Assembly (NCBI RefSeq): GCF_006149005.1
Contig: NZ_VBSL01000014.1
Location: forward strand, 104,182-168,181
Reading direction: 5' to 3'
DNA length: 64,000 nt
DNA from: Larkinella sp. C7
GTDB taxonomy: Bacteria; Bacteroidota; Bacteroidia; Cytophagales; Spirosomataceae
Positions 8,970-17,235 of this stretch are shown here, one piece after another (positions within the stretch are counted from its first letter, which is position 1; every line of letters begins with the position of its first letter). Below the pieces are notes generated by a model that had not been told where the DNA came from, made no database searches, and was given only the letters and a program-made list of their open reading frames with translations. Both the position numbers and the translations under genes were made by a program.

Positions 8970-10424
8970 TCAGTGGGCGGCATTGGCATTGATAAATTGG
9001 GAAATTGCTGGACCCATGTCAACCACCTGAAGGAAAGGAAATTGTTTTTTCAGGAGGCTGGCCGCCGCGGCTGACCGGTAACCCGAACCGCAGTGAATCA
9101 GTACCGGTTTGGCTGTCGGGATCTGGGATAAGCGGCTCTCTAATTCGTGCAGCGGAATATTCAGGCTATTCTTGAAAACAGGTTGGTTCTTTGCTTCCTT
9201 CTCGGTCCGTACGTCCAGGTAAGTGTATTTATTCTCTTCCGGACGGAAGGTATTTTTGTCAAAAGAAGCCAACTTATTTCCGTTGGCAGCATCATACAAA
9301 AACGTCCCCAGGACATTGATTTCGTATCCAATGGAAGCGGCTTTTTTCAGCGCCGTTTGCAAGCCGGCGTCATCGGCGGCAATCAGATAAAACTTTGATT
9401 CCGGCGCAATCAGGCTGCCTAGCCAGGTCTCCATGGAACCCGTAGCGGGAATGTTGATGGCTCCGGCGATATAAGATGCCTGGAAAGCCTGGGAAGGACG
9501 AGTATCAATGATCAATGCCCCGCTTTCCGGCTGGTAGTTTTTCGGCCAGTGTTTGATCCTGGCCAGACTCGGCTTGAAGGCCGGTGCTCCCTGGTTATTC
9601 AGGTGAACATCGTGCGCAAAATATTTAGGGATGAACGGCTGATCACTCAACAACACACTGACGAATTCGGCCTTCGTCCGTTTTTCAAACGCATAATTGC
9701 TTTGCTTCTCATAGCCAATCGTCGAACTGGTAGCCTTCCGGATCGATTTTCCGCAGAGCGAACCAGCCCCATGTGAAGGATAAACAATGACATCGTCGTC
9801 CAATTTGGCAAACTTCTGATGAATGGTATCATACATCATTTCAGCCAGATTTTTTCGTTGCCTGTCACTTTCGCTGGAATAGTCCAATAGGTCGGGACGT
9901 CCAACGTCACCCAGAAACAGCGAGTCACCGCTGAACACTATCTTATCTTTCCCTTCCGCATACAAAACCGCTGCAATGTGGTCAGGGGCATGTCCGGGGG
10001 TGAACAGGGACCTGAGACCAACCTGATCCGTTAGCTTAATGACCTGGCCTTCGTCGAAAGCAGTGAACGGATAATTGGACTTCGTTAAACTGCTGGCATA
10101 AATGGGGACATTCAGGTTTTGGTGGATTTCCAGGTGTGAGCTGACGAAATCAGCATGAGGGTGGGTTTCAATGATGCCAACAATTGAAGCCCCATTCTTC
10201 TTGGCAAAGTCGTAGTACACGTCTGGATTCCTCTGCGGATCAATCAAGATGACTTTCTGACCGGCCATCACCGCATAGGAGAAATGCGCCAATCCTTTGT
10301 CTTCGAATTGCTCCACCGTATAAGTAGCCGGGCTTTGCAGCGCTTTTCCCATCGATTTAAAATTGCTGGCTAACGAGACAACGCCCACACTAGCGAGGTT
10401 AATGATGAAATTTCTTCTTTCCAT
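8970..10424 (-). CDS. Metallo-beta-lactamase fold hydrolase with two rhodanese domains
   Basis: The N-terminus (ERRNFIINLASVGVVSL) resembles a Tat or membrane signal, suggesting export. Residues about 33-250 are a metallo-beta-lactamase fold with ETHPHADFVSSH, the TPGHAPDH loop and FSGDSLFLGDVGRPDL. The last pattern is typical of ETHE1/persulfide-dioxygenase relatives, which oxidise glutathione persulfide to sulfite. Two rhodanese domains follow; only the last has the catalytic loop (IHCGSGYRS), while the middle one lacks its cysteine. The 484-residue layout fits MBL-rhodanese proteins of sulfide detoxification. It is divergent from the ArsR-rhodanese gene and shares its palindromic control region. 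Confidence 0.87.
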   Translation of the reverse strand: MERRNFIINLASVGVVSLASNFKSMGKALQSPATYTVEQFEDKGLAHFSYAVMAGQKVILIDPQRNPDVYYDFAKKNGASIVGIIETHPHADFVSSHLEIHQNLNVPIYASSLTKSNYPFTAFDEGQVIKLTDQVGLRSLFTPGHAPDHIAAVLYAEGKDKIVFSGDSLFLGDVGRPDLLDYSSESDRQRKNLAEMMYDTIHQKFAKLDDDVIVYPSHGAGSLCGKSIRKATSSTIGYEKQSNYAFEKRTKAEFVSVLLSDQPFIPKYFAHDVHLNNQGAPAFKPSLARIKHWPKNYQPESGALIIDTRPSQAFQASYIAGAINIPATGSMETWLGSLIAPESKFYLIAADDAGLQTALKKAASIGYEINVLGTFLYDAANGNKLASFDKNTFRPEENKYTYLDVRTEKEAKNQPVFKNSLNIPLHELESRLSQIPTAKPVLIHCGSGYRSAAAASLLKKQFPFLQVVDMGPAISQFINANAAH

Positions 10425-10539
10425 CGGTTAATTCATATTTGAATAAATTGATTTCTAAAAACGGACGGTGATGGGATTGATAAAGCTATCCTAAGACTAT
10501 TCGTGAGTCAAACTTACTCAATCTGCACGGTTGACAAAG

Positions 10540-10569
10540 CAAAAGTACGAGACATATTCAATTATTCAA
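10540..10569 (-). promoter_or_regulatory. Promoter of the exported MBL-rhodanese gene
   Basis: On the minus strand TTG (10569-10567) is followed by exactly 19 nt and then TACTTTTG (10547-10540), a full match to the Bacteroidota TAnnTTTG -7 element. The -33 element lies in the left arm of the palindrome at 10555-10592. Confidence 0.75.
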
Positions 10570-10592
10570 TAATTCTATTGAATAATTGAATA
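10555..10592. promoter_or_regulatory. Perfect 17-bp palindrome, likely operator of the ArsR-rhodanese regulator
   Basis: TATTCAATTATTCAATA (10555-10571), a 4-nt centre, then its exact complement (10576-10592). Each arm also holds a direct repeat of the TTCAAT/ATTGAA half-site. ArsR repressors bind AT-rich dyads of this kind. The two arms supply the -33 elements of the two divergent promoters, so one bound regulator could silence both transcription units. Confidence 0.82.
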
Positions 10593-10607
10593 ACAACATT
10601 ACCTTTG
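10578..10607 (+). promoter_or_regulatory. Promoter of the ArsR-rhodanese gene
   Basis: TTG at 10578-10580, 19 nt, then TACCTTTG at 10600-10607: full -33/-7 match to the Bacteroidota sigma factor consensus. The predicted transcript starts about 15 nt before the ATG at 10629. The -33 element is in the right arm of the palindrome, the mirror image of the minus-strand promoter. Confidence 0.78.
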
Positions 10608-10628
10608 TCCCATTCAAAAAGCATCACT

Positions 10629-11303
10629 ATGCAGAAACAGGAATTTAAAACCCGAATCTACACCGAACTAGCGTCCCTGGCGAAAGCGATGGCCCATCCT
10701 TTTCGTCTTCAAATCATTGATTTGTTAGCCCAGGGGAGCCGGACAGTCGAGGAGATTTCCGACCAACTGGCGATTAGTATCGCCAACACCTCCCAGCACC
10801 TGCAAGTACTCAAAGGGGCGAATCTGGTTAGCCTACACAAAGAAGGGCACTACGCCCATTATCGACTGGCCAACCAGCAGGTGTACACCGCCTGGCAGTC
10901 TCTGCGAGATTTGGGCATCGACCGGATGGCCCAGATCGAGCGTACGCTGCGGGAGTTTCGGGAAGAAAGAAATTCGTTTCACTCCGTTTCGATTGATGAA
11001 CTGCTGCAAAAGATTGACCAGGACAATGTACTGATCCTGGACGTTCGGCCTGAAAAGGAATATAAAGCGGGTCATATTCCTCAAGCTTTGTCCGTACCGA
11101 TCGACCAATTAGCCCAACGCATTGTCGATCTGCCGTTTGGGAAAGAAGTAGTCGTTTATTGCCGGGGTCCCTTTTGTGTATTTGCCGATGAAGCGGTTGA
11201 AGTACTACAGCAACACCGGATTATGGCTTCTCGCCTGGAAGAAGGTTTCCCGGATTGGGCGGCCCTCGGATTCCCCTTTCAAAAAACAATGCAGACTACC
11301 TAA
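10629..11303 (+). CDS. ArsR-family repressor fused to a rhodanese domain
   Basis: The 224 residues hold a winged helix-turn-helix (about 15-95, with LAKAMAHPFRLQIIDLLAQG and recognition-helix region SIANTSQHLQVLKGANLV). A rhodanese domain follows (about 118-222) with the loop YCRGPFCVFA, cysteines at 178 and 183. Known persulfide-sensing ArsR proteins (SqrR, BigR) use two cysteines in the HTH domain. Here the whole HTH part has none, so sensing may be done by the rhodanese cysteines. The ATG at 10629 is chosen over a TTG at 10605, which overlaps the -7 box. It is followed 2 bp later by an MBL-rhodanese gene and is likely autoregulated through the palindrome upstream. Confidence 0.9.
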   Translation: MQKQEFKTRIYTELASLAKAMAHPFRLQIIDLLAQGSRTVEEISDQLAISIANTSQHLQVLKGANLVSLHKEGHYAHYRLANQQVYTAWQSLRDLGIDRMAQIERTLREFREERNSFHSVSIDELLQKIDQDNVLILDVRPEKEYKAGHIPQALSVPIDQLAQRIVDLPFGKEVVVYCRGPFCVFADEAVEVLQQHRIMASRLEEGFPDWAALGFPFQKTMQTT

Positions 11304-11305
11304 CT

Positions 11306-12415
11306 ATGAAAGACGATAGCATCACCGCAAACGAACTTCAGCATTTTCTGGATAATAACCGTCCGGTTTATATCCTGGATGTTCGGCCTAAAGAGCAACG
11401 GGAAGAATGGCATATTGCTGAAAGTGACCACGTAGATGCTTATAGTGCCTTAAATAATGGGGATGCTTCGGTATTTGATTCAATGGACCTGCCAGACGAT
11501 AGGCCCATTGTTACGGTTTGTGCAGCCGGTCGAACGAGTCAGCTAGCCGCAGACGCACTCCGCCAGAAAGACCATGAGGTCTATTCGTTGGAAGGTGGCA
11601 TGAAAGCCTGGAGTACGGCCTGGAATACCGCGCTCATTCCTACGAATAACGACCACGTAACGATTCTACAAATTCGGCGCACCGGCAAAGGGTGCCTTTC
11701 GTATATGATTGCCTCTCAAGGAGAAGCCTTAGTCATTGATGCTTCCCTGGATGAGCGGGTCTATTTTGGTTTAGCGTACATGCATCAATGGCAGATTCGT
11801 TATGTACTGGACACGCACCTGCACGCCGATCATTTGTCCCGTTCTCGCCAGCTAGCTCAGCGAACCGGGGCCAGACTGTTGCTTCCAGCTTCGGACAAAT
11901 TTCAGTTTTCTTACGAACCCATCACTGAGCAAACCCGCCTTCCGTTGGGAACGACTACCTTACGGGCCATCCCAACGCCGGGTCATACCCTGGAAAGCGT
12001 TTGCTATCTGCTCAATGAGGATACCTTGTTTACGGGCGACACGTTGTTTGTGGATAGTGTCGGTCGGCCTGATCTAAAAGCGGCTCCCGCTGAGTTGATG
12101 CAAAAAGCCTCACTACTCTACCAATCGGTTCATCGTCTATTGGCTTTCCCGGCGGCCACGCAGATTTTGCCAGGGCACTCCTCCCAGCCTATTCCTTTCG
12201 ATGGGCAGCCTATCCTAACGACTCTTGGCCAGCTGGCTCATCGCTTGTCCTGGCTGGCCCTACCGGAGTCCGAGTTTATCGACCGGATACTCGACCATAT
12301 CCCCCCCACTCCACCCAATTACCTGACCATCAGTGAACTGAACCAACAGGGTAAATTTGCCACCATTGATCCGGTGGAAGTGGAAGCCGGGGCGAATCAT
12401 TGTGCCATCCGCTAA
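11306..12415 (+). CDS. Rhodanese-metallo-beta-lactamase fusion, persulfide dioxygenase-like
   Basis: Begins at ATG 11306, two bases after the regulator's stop; the longer frame uses a TTG inside that gene. Residues 1-110 are a rhodanese domain with the active-site loop CAAGRTS. Residues about 120-330 are a metallo-beta-lactamase domain with THLHADHLSRS, the TPGHTLES loop and FTGDTLFVDSVGRPDL, as in the ETHE1/Blh family. Domain order is reversed relative to the divergent exported protein. No signal peptide is visible, so it probably acts in the cytosol, giving the locus one cytosolic and one exported enzyme. Predicted role: oxidising sulfane sulfur and passing the product to rhodanese. Confidence 0.88.
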   Translation: MKDDSITANELQHFLDNNRPVYILDVRPKEQREEWHIAESDHVDAYSALNNGDASVFDSMDLPDDRPIVTVCAAGRTSQLAADALRQKDHEVYSLEGGMKAWSTAWNTALIPTNNDHVTILQIRRTGKGCLSYMIASQGEALVIDASLDERVYFGLAYMHQWQIRYVLDTHLHADHLSRSRQLAQRTGARLLLPASDKFQFSYEPITEQTRLPLGTTTLRAIPTPGHTLESVCYLLNEDTLFTGDTLFVDSVGRPDLKAAPAELMQKASLLYQSVHRLLAFPAATQILPGHSSQPIPFDGQPILTTLGQLAHRLSWLALPESEFIDRILDHIPPTPPNYLTISELNQQGKFATIDPVEVEAGANHCAIR

Positions 12416-12426
12416 ACTGAATACCT

Positions 12427-13749
12427 GTGAAAAGCAATCCATCGGCTCCCTTGGCACTGGGCCTTCGCCAAAACTGGGCACAGTTTACCTTATTGGTCGT
12501 TGTTAATGTGTGTGTGGGTGGCATGGTGGGGTTGGAGCGAACCCTGGTGCCTTTGGTGGGAACACAGGAATTCGGCATCGGCTCGGATTTGGTGGTATTT
12601 TCCTTCATCATTGCCTTTGGAGTCGTCAAAGCCTGTACCAATTTGATTTCCGGCGTGTTAGCGGATCGGTACACGCGCAAGAAAGTACTCATTCTGGGCT
12701 GGCTGATGGGGATTCCAGTACCGTTTCTATTGGCATGGGGGCCAAGCTGGAACTGGATTATTCTGGCCAATTGCTTATTAGGGGTAAGCCAGGGACTGGC
12801 CTGGTCGATGACCGTCAACATGAAAATTGACCTGGTAGGCCCCTCCAAACGCGGGTTTGCAATGGGCCTCAATGAAGCGGCTGGCTATGGATCGGTGGGC
12901 CTGACGGCGTTAGGGACGGGTTACCTAGCCGTTCAGTACGGGCTACGACCGCAACCCTTCTATCTGGGCTTCTTCTTCACGCTGGCCGGTCTACTCCTGT
13001 CAGTGGTAGCGATTAAAGATACGAAAGCCTATACCCAACTGGAGTCTACGCAGGGATTAACCAAAGAGGACAATGGAGTGGACCATCAACCGACTTTAGC
13101 CTGGGTATTCAGCCAAACCAGTTGGCAAAACAAAAATCTATTCGCCGTCTCCCAGGCGGGGCTGATCAATAACCTCAATGATGGCATGTCGTGGGGGGTT
13201 TTTCCCCTGCTGTTTACAGCCGCCGGTGTTAATCTGGAAGGTGTTGGTTGGATCAAAGCTGTCTATCCGGTCGTTTGGGGCGTTGGTCAGCTCGTCACCG
13301 GCCCCCTGGCGGATCGGGTGGGCCGAAAACCACTCATCGTTTGGGGCATGCTCCTACAAGCGGTGGCGCACGGGTTGATTGGTCTGGGTGTTCTCCCCGC
13401 TCTTTGGTCGGGCCTCATTGGCTCAACACTCCTTGGTCTGGGGACTGCGATGGTTTATCCGGCTTTACTGGCGGCTGTCAGCGACGCGGCTCCCCCGCTT
13501 TGGCGGGCTTCGGCCCTGGGGGTATATCGATTCTGGCGGGATATGGGCTATGCCATTGGGGCTTTGATGGCGGGGTTGGTGGCGGCTTGGCTGGGACTGA
13601 TCTGGGCGGTTCACGCGGCCGGACTGCTCACGCTCTGGTCGGGCCTGTTAGCCTGGCTGCGCTTACAGGAAACCCGGCCTACCTCCTTGGGTCGCACATC
13701 CAATAAGGCCCTGATACTTCGACGGGCCCGCAGAACAGCCGCATCCTAA
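12427..13749 (+). CDS. MFS transporter of the sulfur cluster
   Basis: A 12-helix major facilitator. The inter-helix 2-3 motif reads SGVLADRYTRKKVLILG and its repeat is TGPLADRVGRKPLIVWG near the middle. It starts with GTG at 12427, 12 bp after the persulfide dioxygenase-like gene, so it is most likely the third gene of the ArsR-rhodanese operon. The substrate is not visible in the sequence. By context it could export a sulfur oxyanion such as sulfite or thiosulfate, which is inference only. The gene has a markedly G-rich coding strand. It ends exactly where a minus-strand ATPase remnant begins. Confidence 0.82.
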   Translation: MKSNPSAPLALGLRQNWAQFTLLVVVNVCVGGMVGLERTLVPLVGTQEFGIGSDLVVFSFIIAFGVVKACTNLISGVLADRYTRKKVLILGWLMGIPVPFLLAWGPSWNWIILANCLLGVSQGLAWSMTVNMKIDLVGPSKRGFAMGLNEAAGYGSVGLTALGTGYLAVQYGLRPQPFYLGFFFTLAGLLLSVVAIKDTKAYTQLESTQGLTKEDNGVDHQPTLAWVFSQTSWQNKNLFAVSQAGLINNLNDGMSWGVFPLLFTAAGVNLEGVGWIKAVYPVVWGVGQLVTGPLADRVGRKPLIVWGMLLQAVAHGLIGLGVLPALWSGLIGSTLLGLGTAMVYPALLAAVSDAAPPLWRASALGVYRFWRDMGYAIGALMAGLVAAWLGLIWAVHAAGLLTLWSGLLAWLRLQETRPTSLGRTSNKALILRRARRTAAS

Positions 13750-13977
13750 ACAGTTCACCAATGGCGTAAAACAGCATCACGGCCACGGCTTCCGGGTATT
13801 CTGGATGGCAAAGGAGCCCAGGGTCGCCAGCCCCATCAGGAAAAATTCGGTAAATACCTCCCCGCGAAGGATGTGCTCCACGCCCGCTTGAGCACGGGCC
13901 AGACATCGGGTATGTCGTGGCAAACTGATCCAACGCGATACCTCCGGCGTCCCGGCGATAATTTCGAGCATTTGCAA
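13750..13977 (-). pseudogene. Remnant of a P1B-type metal ATPase
   Basis: On the minus strand, one frame from 13977 reads RGEVFTEFFLMGLATLGSFAI. A second frame continues it as EYPEAVAVMLFYAIGELF. Together these match the first transmembrane region of Zn/Cd-type P1B ATPases, where a Gly normally joins the two. Two bases seem lost near 13805-13812, and the homology stops abruptly at the end of the MFS gene. No ATP-binding part remains. It is a truncated, frameshifted relic, so it marks an old rearrangement between the sulfur and selenium genes. Confidence 0.7.
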
Positions 13978-14030
13978 CCCATATAGGTAATACCAGGTTT
14001 AAGTATACTGCATTAGCCAGGGCAAGCTAG

Positions 14031-15071
14031 TTACACGATTGTGATCAGTGGTTCGCCGTCTTGTGGTTTTAACCAACCCAAACTATGGAAATGATGGCCT
14101 TGATTCGAAAGTTTCCGTTCAAAATTAATACAACTTTCCTCGGCAACGGCGACCAGCAAACCACCGCTGGTCTGGGGATCGGCCAGAATATATTTTTGCC
14201 CTTCGGTCAGGGGGCCAACTTTATGTCCGTAGCTATTCCAGTTGCGCTGGGTTCCACCCGGAAAGCAACCCTGATCTAGATAGTAGGGCAACGAATCCAT
14301 GACGGGTACCTTGTCAAATTCGATCACGGCCGATAAGCCGCTGCCTTCGCAGAGTTCAGAAAGATGGCCAAGCAAGCCAAACCCAGTCACATCCGTCATC
14401 GCTTTGACGCAGTCGAGTTGCCCGAATACTTCGCCCAGCTTGTTTAGCGTGACCATACTTTGTAGTGCGATAGCCGCATCCTGTGGTAACAGCAGCCCTT
14501 TTTTCTGGGCCGTGGATAAAATACCCACACCCAAAGGTTTGGTTAGATATAACCGGCAAGCCGCTGTTGCCGTTGAATTTTGTTTGAGGTGCTGGATGTT
14601 AACTAAGCCGTTGACCGCCAAGCCGAAAACGGGTTCGGGGCAATCAATGCTATGCCCCCCGGCCAGGGTGATGCCCGCTTCGGCGCAAATCGCCCGGGAC
14701 CCTTCCAGGACTTTTTGGGCGACTTGGGGCGGAAGCTTATCAATGGGCCAACCTAGTATGGCGATGGCCAGCACAGGTTTACCCCCCATGGCGTAGACGT
14801 CACTGATGGCATTAGCGGATGCGATGCGGCCAAAGTCATAGGCATCATCCACGATGGGCATAAAAAAATCGGTGGTCGAGATCAGCGCCGTCCCATTCCC
14901 CAAATCCAGCACGGCAGCATCATCCCGTTTGTCATTTCCGACCAGCAGGCGCGAATCGAACCGGGGTGCCAGCGGGCTATGCAGGATTTGATCCAGAATG
15001 GCTGGGCTAATCTTACAGCCGCAACCGGCACCGTGCGAATAGTGCGTGAGTTTAATCGGTGATCCATTCAT
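14031..15071 (-). CDS. selD: Selenide, water dikinase
   Basis: Makes selenophosphate from selenide and ATP. The 346 residues track E. coli SelD closely: SHGAGCGCK with catalytic Cys17 and Lys20 in the same positions, [42 protein letters not shown] and DPQTSGGLL. The active site has Cys rather than selenocysteine. The ATG at 15071 replaces a TTG-started frame from 15098. It overlaps the end of mnmH by 20 bp, so the two are co-translated. No selA, selB or selC is visible, so its product here probably serves tRNA 2-selenouridine. Confidence 0.96.
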   Translation of the reverse strand: MNGSPIKLTHYSHGAGCGCKISPAILDQILHSPLAPRFDSRLLVGNDKRDDAAVLDLGNGTALISTTDFFMPIVDDAYDFGRIASANAISDVYAMGGKPVLAIAILGWPIDKLPPQVAQKVLEGSRAICAEAGITLAGGHSIDCPEPVFGLAVNGLVNIQHLKQNSTATAACRLYLTKPLGVGILSTAQKKGLLLPQDAAIALQSMVTLNKLGEVFGQLDCVKAMTDVTGFGLLGHLSELCEGSGLSAVIEFDKVPVMDSLPYYLDQGCFPGGTQRNWNSYGHKVGPLTEGQKYILADPQTSGGLLVAVAEESCINFERKLSNQGHHFHSLGWLKPQDGEPLITIV

Positions 15072-16122
15072 TCGATGATGAGCCTGCTTTCGGTTCAAAA
15101 ATAGTGGCGGTAAACGTTAAAAGTTGGCGGGCATGGCTGGCCACACTCGGGCTGGTAATGTCCACCGAAAATAGCCTGTTGGTCGTGCGCTGGCTTAACG
15201 CCGTACGGTAGGTTTTGTCATAGTAAACCAGGACCAGCCGGATAAAATCTTCCATTCGGTTTTCCCGAATGGCCGCAATGGCGCGTGTGGTTTGCTGCGG
15301 CCCGAGCCGCTTATGGATTCTCTCGGTAGAGGCTATTAGGAAATCCTTATCCAGTCCACCATATTCCTCAACCAGAGCGGTAATGCGTTGCGCTAAATCA
15401 ACCTTTAGTTCAATTAAAATGGCGTCCCGCATCTGATACCAGAACGGGTTCGGGATGGAAAGTTTGCCGATGTTCAGGCTTTCGTCCTCCACCCAGATGG
15501 TCCGCTGGGGATCTAGATTTTTTAATCCATCCGCCAGATTGTTTTCAAACTGTTCCTGAGTTGGCTGCACCAGTTTATTCATCGTTCCGAAAGAAGAGCC
15601 CTGGTGCTGGGCCAGGTTTTCCAGATCGATCACCTGTTCTCCCATGGTCTGGAGTTGGTGCAGAATTTTCGTTTTTCCCGAACCGGTCATACCGCCGATG
15701 ATCCAAAGCGGATAGGGCGCTGCAAACTGACCACGTACCCAGCTTCGGTATTGTTTATAGCCTCCTTCAATCAGGTAAACGTCAAATCCATAGAGATCCA
15801 GTGCCCAGGCCATAGCACCACTCCGCATACCACCCCGCCAGCAATGAACCCCGATCTTTTTATTGGGTGCAATCACCAGTGCCTGCCGGATAAATCCCGA
15901 CCACTTTGAACCGGTCAGATCGAAGCCCAGTAAAATAGCTTCTTCACGCCCAATTTGCTTATAAGTCGTGCCGACCTGTACCCGTTGCTGGTTGCTAAAT
16001 AAGGGCAGGTTGAATGCGCCCGGGATATGGCCCTGGGCGAATTCAGCCGGGGTTCTGACATCAGCCAGCGCCATTCCATTTTTTAATCCCAGGAAATCGC
16101 TGATAGGTATGTTTTTGATCAT
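15052..16122 (-). CDS. mnmH: tRNA 2-selenouridine synthase
   Basis: Replaces sulfur with selenium in the wobble 2-thiouridine of tRNA, using selenophosphate. The N-terminal rhodanese domain (1-130) has the catalytic loop [11 protein letters not shown] with Cys94. A P-loop domain follows with [11 protein letters not shown], Walker Lys at 150. Length (356 residues) fits the family (SelU/YbbB). The ATG at 16122 is preferred to a TTG at 16137. On the minus strand upstream, TATTTTTG at 16211-16204 matches a -7 box, with no well-spaced -33. It forms an operon with selD. Confidence 0.95.
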   Translation of the reverse strand: MIKNIPISDFLGLKNGMALADVRTPAEFAQGHIPGAFNLPLFSNQQRVQVGTTYKQIGREEAILLGFDLTGSKWSGFIRQALVIAPNKKIGVHCWRGGMRSGAMAWALDLYGFDVYLIEGGYKQYRSWVRGQFAAPYPLWIIGGMTGSGKTKILHQLQTMGEQVIDLENLAQHQGSSFGTMNKLVQPTQEQFENNLADGLKNLDPQRTIWVEDESLNIGKLSIPNPFWYQMRDAILIELKVDLAQRITALVEEYGGLDKDFLIASTERIHKRLGPQQTTRAIAAIRENRMEDFIRLVLVYYDKTYRTALSQRTTNRLFSVDITSPSVASHARQLLTFTATIFEPKAGSSSNEWITD

Positions 16123-16671
16123 TCGTATGGCTTGCAAACGTACGATCCGTCAAAGAGAAGATCGGCAAGACGGACCAAAAAACTCTGACTTAGTAGCCGC
16201 ATTCAAAAATAAGGTCATTATATGCGCTGGTTTGACAACCTGAAGGTAGTGGGAAATAATCCAGTTAAGGTAACTCGCCAACAAAATTAACCAAATGGAG
16301 TAGTTCTGACCTTCAGGGTCGCGGCTGGTTTGCCCGGGCTAGCGTGGGTGGTTCTCTTTTAAGGAAGAGCCGGAAAATTTTTGAAAAATCGAGGAATGCT
16401 GCCACTGGTAGTGGTCGCTACTGAACCGTTGCTCGTCGAGAGCGAGATGTGCGATTTTTGGATAGTCACGGACGATTTGAAACGGGTTCAAGTTTTTCTT
16501 TTTCAGGCACCAGGCCATTTAAAAAGAAATAAAAAGAGCCAAATGCACCGAAAAGTCGATCAAGCCTAGTCGCAACCGTTCATAAACTTGCTATAAAATT
16601 CATGAACTAGTGGACCCCATTATAAAACTTCCCAAAAAACCGGTATCTTACTGACTCTTAGGCCCTATCCA
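16123..16671. other. Intergenic stretch between mnmH and the redox cluster
   Basis: No convincing gene. A 62-codon plus-strand frame at 16381-16569 starts with TTG and has no family features. A possible -7 box for mnmH lies at 16204-16211. A 9-bp inverted pair (CCTGAAGGT and its complement, near 16243 and 16311) is widely spaced and of unclear meaning. No tRNA-like fold was recognised. Confidence 0.4.
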
Positions 16672-17040
16672 GTGACTGCACTACACTCGATCCGTCGACC
16701 GTTAGCGAGCCTGCTCTTCGCGTTTTATGCGTTGATCCTGTTTAATAACGTCTTTTTCCAGCACGCCCATCGGCTGGCGGACGGACGAATTATTGTGCAC
16801 GCTCACCCCTATTGGCCAACGAAAGGGAACTGTCCTTACCTGCCAAACAATCACACCCGAAACGAGCTGACCTTACTGCAATCGTTCAGCCACGTCAGCT
16901 ACCTTCCGTACGATTTTCTTCAGTTTGTGATCACTCCGTGGGTGACCGACACGACTATCCTTCGGCTTTTTCAGTATGCAGCCAGCCGTTGGGCACCTGT
17001 TTTCTTCACTTTTTCACCGCGAGGTCCTCCGATTCTCTAA
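16672..17040 (+). CDS. Small His-rich membrane/exported protein heading the redox cluster
   Basis: The 122 residues begin with GTG. A hydrophobic N-terminal helix (LASLLFAFYALILFNNVFF) acts as signal or anchor. It is followed by a His-rich patch, QHAHRLADGRIIVHAHPY, and the C-terminus is FTFSPRGPPIL. I cannot name the family. Like three other small proteins in this window, it is first in its operon, carries His or Cys ligands after a signal segment and ends near a Pro-Pro motif. A heme or metal-related periplasmic role is a guess. Confidence 0.6.
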   Translation: MTALHSIRRPLASLLFAFYALILFNNVFFQHAHRLADGRIIVHAHPYWPTKGNCPYLPNNHTRNELTLLQSFSHVSYLPYDFLQFVITPWVTDTTILRLFQYAASRWAPVFFTFSPRGPPIL

Positions 17041-17235
17041 TTCAGTTTTTCGATCTACTGCTGGACCTTATCTGCATCCTTTTCTGGTGTGGCAAAAAGC
17101 CACGTCCTGAGTTGAGGTGGTCCAGACCATTTTGCTGTACCCGGGCAAAAGTCACTCCCGCTTTGTCCGCACTTACCACTATAGCCTGGTTATCCAGTAC
17201 TCGTATCAAGGGAGAATACCTTATATCGACTCTTT

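Noticed and set aside
12330..12872. 180-codon minus-strand ORF
   Set aside because: It lies opposite the MFS gene and the end of the MBL-rhodanese gene, which have clear family motifs; the antisense product shows none.
16381..16569. 62-codon plus-strand ORF upstream of the redox cluster
   Set aside because: TTG start, no family match and no operon neighbour; not enough to call a gene.
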